8,823 nucleotides of DNA from CAZAGD01 sp049699975 (GTDB lineage Bacteria > Desulfobacterota > SM23-61), in NCBI GenBank assembly GCA_049699975.1, contig JBNAWB010000157.1, positions 1-8,823 of the forward strand. Reading direction: 5' to 3'. Position 1 is the first letter of the stretch; the number at the start of each line of letters is the position of its first letter. Of the stretch, positions 5,364 through 8,823 are shown piece after piece. The position numbers and the translations under genes were made by a program. Under the pieces are notes generated by a model. The model searched no databases, was not told where the DNA came from, and saw only the letters and a program-made list of their open reading frames with translations.

Positions 5364-7127
5364 ATGTGGATTTTGCGATTAAACATGAACAACCTTAGTT
5401 ACCAATTGGCAGATGTGCCCGCGGCTTATAAAAATTTAGGCGGCCGCGGAATGACCTCCACCATTGTGAGTGAAGAAGTTCCTCCTTTGTGCCATCCGCT
5501 TGGGCCTAATAACAAAATCGTTTTTGCTCCAGGAATTGTGACCGGCACTCCGGCATCAACCTCTGCCCGCATTTCTGTGGGAGCAAAGTCTTGGCTAACT
5601 GGAGGCATAAAAGAATCCAACGCGGGGACATCTTGGGCACCCTTCTTAGCCAATATGCGCGTGAAAGCGCTCATTGTGGAAGGCCAACCCAAAGAAAAGA
5701 ATAAGTATTACTTAGCCTATTTAAGTTGGGATGAAAAACAAGGCAAACCGCAAGTAGAATTTATGCCGGCCGATGAATATGTAGGGAAAGATTTATATGA
5801 AGTATTTCCCAAAGTATACGAAAAATTTGGTACTGGAGTGGCTGTGGCGGGTTGTGGCGTAGCTGGCGAATATGGCTATGGCAATTCGGGAGTTGTCTTC
5901 AACGACCTCGGCCGCCGCCCCTCAAGATACTCCGGACGTGGCGGCTTAGGAGCAGTTCTGGCCAGCAAAAGACTAAAATTTATCGTGGTTAATAGTAAAG
6001 GAGCTCCGGGGGTTCCCATTGAGAATAAGGCTTTATTTGACCAGGGAGCAAAAAAGCTTACAGAGGCTCTCCGGGAGCACGCTATTACCAAACCCAAAGG
6101 CGGCCTAAATACTTACGGCACAGCAGTTTTAATTAATATCATGAACGAGGCCGGTGGACTTCCGACTCGGAATTTCTCCAGCGGGCGTTTTGAAGGGGCA
6201 GCCAAGATTGCCGGGGAGGCTATTTTTGAAGGGAACAAAAGCAGATTAGGAAGAGAACTTTACAATCACGCCTGCAGCCCCGGCTGTATTATTCAATGCT
6301 CGAATACCTGGTACAAACCAGATGGGACAGAACATACCTCTTGCGTAGAGTATGAATCTGATTGGGCTTTAGGCGCTAATTGTGGCATCGATAACCTTGA
6401 TGATATTGCCGAAATGATTCGGCTCTGCAATGCATATGGCCTGGATACGATTGAAACCGGCACGACCATTGCGGTGGCTATGGAAGCCGGAGTAATTCCT
6501 TTTGGCGATGGGAAAAAAGCTATCGAATTGGTACAGGAAATGGGCAAAGGAACGCCTCTGGGCAAGATCTTAGGAAGCGGCACTGAATATGCTGGACGCA
6601 CTTTTGGTCTGACGCGCGTTCCCACAGTAAAAGGCCAAAGTATGCCGGCTTATGAACCAAGAGCTGTCAAGGGAATTGGCATTACTTATGCCACCAGTAC
6701 TATGGGAGCTGATCATACTGCAGGATATACCATTGCTCCCGAAATTCTAAGCGTGGGCGGTAAAGCTGATCCTCTGACGCCCGAAGGCAAAGCAGCTCTC
6801 AGCCGCGCTTTCCAAGCAACAACTGCTTTTATAGATAGCACCGGCCATTGCCTTTTCATCGCCTTCGCCATCTTAGATATCGCCAGTGGCTTTGAGGGAC
6901 TGATGGAAGAATGCAATGGCGTATTGGGAACTAATTGGAAGTCCGAAGATGCGGCTAAAATCGGGGCTGAAATTTTACGTAAGGAACGCGCCTTTAACGA
7001 GGCTGCAGGCCTTTCCAAAACTGATGATCGTGTGCCCGAGTTTATGAAATATGAACCTCTTCCGCCCCACAACCAAGTTTTTGATGTCCCTGATCAAGCG
7101 CTGGATTCAGTTTACGGGGAACTTTAA
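5364..7127 (+). CDS. Tungsten-dependent aldehyde:ferredoxin oxidoreductase (AOR) family protein
   Basis: The 587 residues cover the whole AOR fold. The N-terminal domain has GGRGM (26-30), APGIVTGTPASTSAR (55-69) and RYSGRGGLGAVLASKRLK (188-205), all typical of pterin binding. Cys304, Cys308, Cys312 and Cys496 should hold the [4Fe-4S] cluster; the first three are spaced CX3CX3C, against CX2CX3C in Pyrococcus AOR. Pterin motifs NAYGLD (356-361) and DSTGHC (491-496) are present, as are Glu331 in EYES and His451 in ADHTAG at the positions of the catalytic-pocket Glu and His. The family interconverts aldehydes and carboxylates with ferredoxin at a bis-pyranopterin W (rarely Mo) site; some members have other substrates. 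The start is set by AGGAGGG seven bases before ATG. Position beside a radical SAM maturase and a MoaD-like gene supports the cofactor. Substrate is undetermined. Confidence 0.96.
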   Translation: MWILRLNMNNLSYQLADVPAAYKNLGGRGMTSTIVSEEVPPLCHPLGPNNKIVFAPGIVTGTPASTSARISVGAKSWLTGGIKESNAGTSWAPFLANMRVKALIVEGQPKEKNKYYLAYLSWDEKQGKPQVEFMPADEYVGKDLYEVFPKVYEKFGTGVAVAGCGVAGEYGYGNSGVVFNDLGRRPSRYSGRGGLGAVLASKRLKFIVVNSKGAPGVPIENKALFDQGAKKLTEALREHAITKPKGGLNTYGTAVLINIMNEAGGLPTRNFSSGRFEGAAKIAGEAIFEGNKSRLGRELYNHACSPGCIIQCSNTWYKPDGTEHTSCVEYESDWALGANCGIDNLDDIAEMIRLCNAYGLDTIETGTTIAVAMEAGVIPFGDGKKAIELVQEMGKGTPLGKILGSGTEYAGRTFGLTRVPTVKGQSMPAYEPRAVKGIGITYATSTMGADHTAGYTIAPEILSVGGKADPLTPEGKAALSRAFQATTAFIDSTGHCLFIAFAILDIASGFEGLMEECNGVLGTNWKSEDAAKIGAEILRKERAFNEAAGLSKTDDRVPEFMKYEPLPPHNQVFDVPDQALDSVYGEL

Positions 7128-7148
7128 TGCAAACTCATGCCCCTCTCC

Positions 7149-7171
7149 CCTCCCCACTACCTTCAGGGAGG
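7149..7171. repeat. 6-pair hairpin after AOR
   Basis: CCTCCC (7149-7154) pairs with GGGAGG (7166-7171) around an 11-base loop. The left arm sits in a CCCCTCTCCCC string that also occurs in the hairpin repeat at 538-563, so this is probably a decayed member of the same repeat type. Confidence 0.4.
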
Positions 7172-7194
7172 CTGTGTCGCAATGGGGTGAAAGG

Positions 7195-7234
7195 GCTGAA
7201 GAAGGGCCGGAGGCCTGCCTCTGGCCCTTTCAGC
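7195..7234 (+). other. Long hairpin in AOR 3' region (transcript end or processing structure)
   Basis: GCTGAA (7195-7200) pairs with TTCAGC (7229-7234), AGGGCC (7203-7208) with GGCCCT (7223-7228), a G-T wobble follows (7209/7222), then GAGG (7210-7213) with CCTC (7218-7221), closing a CCTG loop. That gives 17 pairs with a single two-base bulge (7201-7202). It starts 67 bases after the AOR stop. What follows (AAAGGGTAGCC) is not a T-tract, so a standard intrinsic terminator is unlikely; an mRNA 3'-end stabiliser, a processing site or a repeat fits better. Confidence 0.6.
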
Positions 7235-7425
7235 AAAGGGTAGCCATTTATTAATTGCCTCACAGTCTCAATTTGCCCACCCCTTCTAAAATCATCCATC
7301 TCGCTCACTATCCTGCTGCCCAATGGAAAAAATTAGACTAGAGGATAAGCAAAATCAAAACTGAGATTTAACAAGTAAAATTCCTACCCTTCAGTGGGGG
7401 GTTAAGGATTACTAATTTTTAATCA

Positions 7426-7454
7426 TTGAATAATGCCCAAAGAAAATATATCAT
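7426..7454 (+). promoter_or_regulatory. Candidate promoter for a leaderless radical SAM transcript
   Basis: TTGAAT (7426-7431) matches -35 at four of six positions, and TATCAT (7449-7454) matches -10 at five of six, with the ideal 17-base spacer. Only seven bases separate the -10 from the ATG at 7462, so transcription would start at or one base before the start codon. This fits the lack of any Shine-Dalgarno sequence before that ATG. Confidence 0.5.
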
Positions 7455-7461
7455 TTTATAA

Positions 7462-8649
7462 ATGATCAAAATAAAGATTGACCAACAAGGGCGGCTGCTT
7501 TTTTCAGAATTAAACCGCGAATATCTTGATTTATCTTCTGTACCTGAATTCTGGTTGGAGGAAAAGGAAGACGCCTATATTCTGCACCACCGGCTGCCCA
7601 ATGTGCGTAAGGTTTATTTAGAACCAACTACGGGATGTAATCTTAAATGCCGTACTTGTATCCGCCAAGTTTGGGAAGACACGGAAGCTCAAATGTCAAA
7701 TTCTACTTTCCAAAAATTTCTCAGCAATCTAACAGATCTGCCGCAGTTAGAACGTATTATCTTTACTGGCTTTGGAGAACCTCTTGCTCACCCTGGAATA
7801 ATTGATATGATTGCGGCCGTCCGCTCCCGCAACTTGGCTGTGACCATTGGTTCCAATGGGCTTTTATTAGATAAAAAGATGTGCCGAGAGCTCATCAAGC
7901 TGAAGGTTGATCGTTTAGTTATATCCGTAGATGGCGTAAGACCAGAAACTTATGCGGCCACCCGCGGAGGATCACTTACTCATTTGTTAAATAATATCCG
8001 CCTTTTAAACGAAGCAAAGGCGCAAATGAATTCTCTTCTTCCCGCCCTGGGTATTGAATTTGTGGCTCTGCGGAGTAATGTGGCCGAGCTGGAGGATTTA
8101 GTTAAATTGGCTTCCAAATTAGGTTCGACGCGGGTATTAATTACCAATGTTCTTCCTTATACAGAAGAAATGAAAGCAGAAATTTTATATGGGTATGAAC
8201 CCCGAAAACCACTTGGGGCTGGCAGTTGGCCAGTTAAAGCCGATGCCTGGGTTATGTGGGGAATTCTCGACTTTCCCAGGATGTATTGGGGAGCGGAAAG
8301 GCGTTGTCGATTTATAAAGGATCGCGCCACGGTGGTGGGCTGGGATGGTGGAGTTTCTCCTTGTTATGCGCTGGCGCATAATTATACTTATTTCACGGTT
8401 GATGGTCGCCAGAAGCAAGTAAAGCGTTACCTGTTAGGAAATATAAATGATCAACCGCTCGGCGAAATTTGGACCAGTGCCGAGTATGTGCGCTTTCGCA
8501 GCGAAGTACGCGCTTTTAATTTTCCCTCTTGCCCTAACTGTGATTTGCGAGAAACCTGCGACTTCCGCGAAAGAAACGAAGGATGTTGGGGATGGAATCC
8601 TTCATGTGCTGACTGTCTCTGGGCGCAGGATATCATCCGTTGCCCCTGA
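7462..8649 (+). CDS. Radical SAM/SPASM protein, probable tungsten-oxidoreductase maturase
   Basis: The 395-residue protein carries the radical SAM cluster motif CNLKCRTC (Cys59, Cys63, Cys66; CX3CX2C), followed by IRQVW, and the SAM-contact motif GFGEP (103-107). The C-terminal SPASM region has Cys282 and Cys301 (CX13GX4C), Cys357, Cys360, Cys366, Cys375, Cys382, Cys385 and Cys394, enough for two auxiliary Fe-S clusters. The short N-terminal segment before the barrel (KIDQQGRLLF) and YLEPTTGCNLKCRTCIR fit the maturases found beside tungsten AOR genes (the cmo-like group, which I recall as TIGR04317). Its exact chemistry is not established; cofactor or protein modification for the AOR is inferred from family and position. 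The start lacks a ribosome site but suits the family N-terminus. An 11-base gap separates it from the MoaD-like gene, so they form one operon. Confidence 0.9.
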   Translation: MIKIKIDQQGRLLFSELNREYLDLSSVPEFWLEEKEDAYILHHRLPNVRKVYLEPTTGCNLKCRTCIRQVWEDTEAQMSNSTFQKFLSNLTDLPQLERIIFTGFGEPLAHPGIIDMIAAVRSRNLAVTIGSNGLLLDKKMCRELIKLKVDRLVISVDGVRPETYAATRGGSLTHLLNNIRLLNEAKAQMNSLLPALGIEFVALRSNVAELEDLVKLASKLGSTRVLITNVLPYTEEMKAEILYGYEPRKPLGAGSWPVKADAWVMWGILDFPRMYWGAERRCRFIKDRATVVGWDGGVSPCYALAHNYTYFTVDGRQKQVKRYLLGNINDQPLGEIWTSAEYVRFRSEVRAFNFPSCPNCDLRETCDFRERNEGCWGWNPSCADCLWAQDIIRCP

Positions 8650-8660
8650 AGGAAATTAAA

Positions 8661-8823
8661 ATGCATATTCTTGTAAAACTCTTTGCCACCTTGACCCGCC
8701 ATGTCCCCGATGCTCATTCTGGGACGCCCTTGGAGATTGACATTGCTGCAGGGGCTACCATAGCTGATTTGATAAAAAAATTACGGCTTCCTGCTCAAGA
8801 AATTAAAGTCGTCTTTGTTAATG
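8661..8823 (+). CDS. MoaD/ThiS-family sulfur carrier-like protein, 5' part
   Basis: The first 54 residues are visible before the window ends. They begin MHILVKLFATLTRHVP and continue with LEIDIAAGATIADLIKKL and EIKVVFVN, the beta-alpha order of the ubiquitin-like MoaD/ThiS fold (LEIDI strand, GATIADLI turn and helix). MoaD donates sulfur for the pterin dithiolene through a C-terminal Gly-Gly. That end lies outside the window, so activity cannot be judged. The ribosome site AAGGA (8649-8653) starts in the stop codon of the radical SAM gene. Copies of such genes next to AOR genes are thought to serve tungstopterin synthesis. Stand-alone MoaD is about 75-95 residues, so roughly a third should be missing. 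Confidence 0.85.
   Translation, partial: MHILVKLFATLTRHVPDAHSGTPLEIDIAAGATIADLIKKLRLPAQEIKVVFVN

Larger units (their letters stand above)
7128..7461. other. Non-coding gap with hairpins between AOR and maturase
   Basis: I see no credible gene in these 334 bases. The first third is GC-rich and palindromic (hairpins at 7149-7171 and 7195-7234). The middle (about 7255-7380) shows no clear structure. Near 7381-7410 there is a loose inverted repeat (TCCT...CCC / GGG...AGGA) that resembles a decayed repeat. The AT-rich end carries the candidate promoter of the radical SAM gene. Confidence 0.6.

Noticed and set aside
6713..7072. Minus-strand open frame of 119 codons inside the AOR gene, with similar ones at 5426-5692, 5876-6097 and 6293-6625
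   Set aside because: They are antisense shadows of a clearly conserved enzyme, with no family features of their own.
1..8823. CRISPR array, insertion sequence or phage genes
   Set aside because: No regularly spaced repeats, transposase, cas or phage-like proteins are visible on either strand; the repeats found are isolated palindromes.

Overview
The window looks like part of the chromosome of an anaerobic, Gram-negative-type (diderm) bacterium with moderate to AT-leaning base composition. The diderm inference rests on a DUF3108-like exported protein coupled to a GNA1162/DUF799-like outer-membrane-type lipoprotein. The anaerobe inference rests on a tungsten aldehyde:ferredoxin oxidoreductase (AOR) family enzyme with its radical SAM maturase, a probable iron-sulfur flavoprotein and a MoaD-like protein. 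The dispersed palindromic repeats recall those of uncultivated anaerobic lineages (Omnitrophota- or Deltaproteobacteria-like genomes), but the sequence alone does not fix the phylum.

Layout: (1) 1-377 holds one copy of a dispersed palindromic repeat and three tRNA genes on the + strand, Arg(TCT), His(GTG) and Arg(TCG), all with encoded CCA. (2) 378-719 is non-coding, with a strong hairpin repeat and a candidate promoter. (3) 720-1295 is an HD-domain phosphohydrolase (+). It runs convergently into, and overlaps by 22 bases, a two-gene minus-strand operon (2841 down to 1274): lipoprotein, then DUF3108 protein, joined by an ATGA overlap. (4) From about 2925 to the end every gene is on the + strand: FAD/NAD(P)H oxidoreductase, a 512-base repeat-rich gap, iron-sulfur flavoprotein, AOR, a 334-base gap with a large hairpin, radical SAM/SPASM maturase, and the first 54 codons of a MoaD/ThiS-type protein cut by the window edge.

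How the genes may work together: the AOR should oxidise an aldehyde (or run the reverse acid reduction) at a bis-pterin W site next to one [4Fe-4S] cluster. The radical SAM protein and the MoaD-like protein are probably cofactor or maturation factors. The flavoprotein with a CX2CX2CX7C cluster motif and the FAD/NAD(P)H oxidoreductase are plausible electron carriers linking the AOR to ferredoxin or NAD(P)H. Substrate and electron partner cannot be read from the sequence. The most distinctive points are the redox set around the AOR, an apparently leaderless promoter for the maturase-moaD unit, and a dense patchwork of palindromic repeats in the gaps that separate the parts of this locus.
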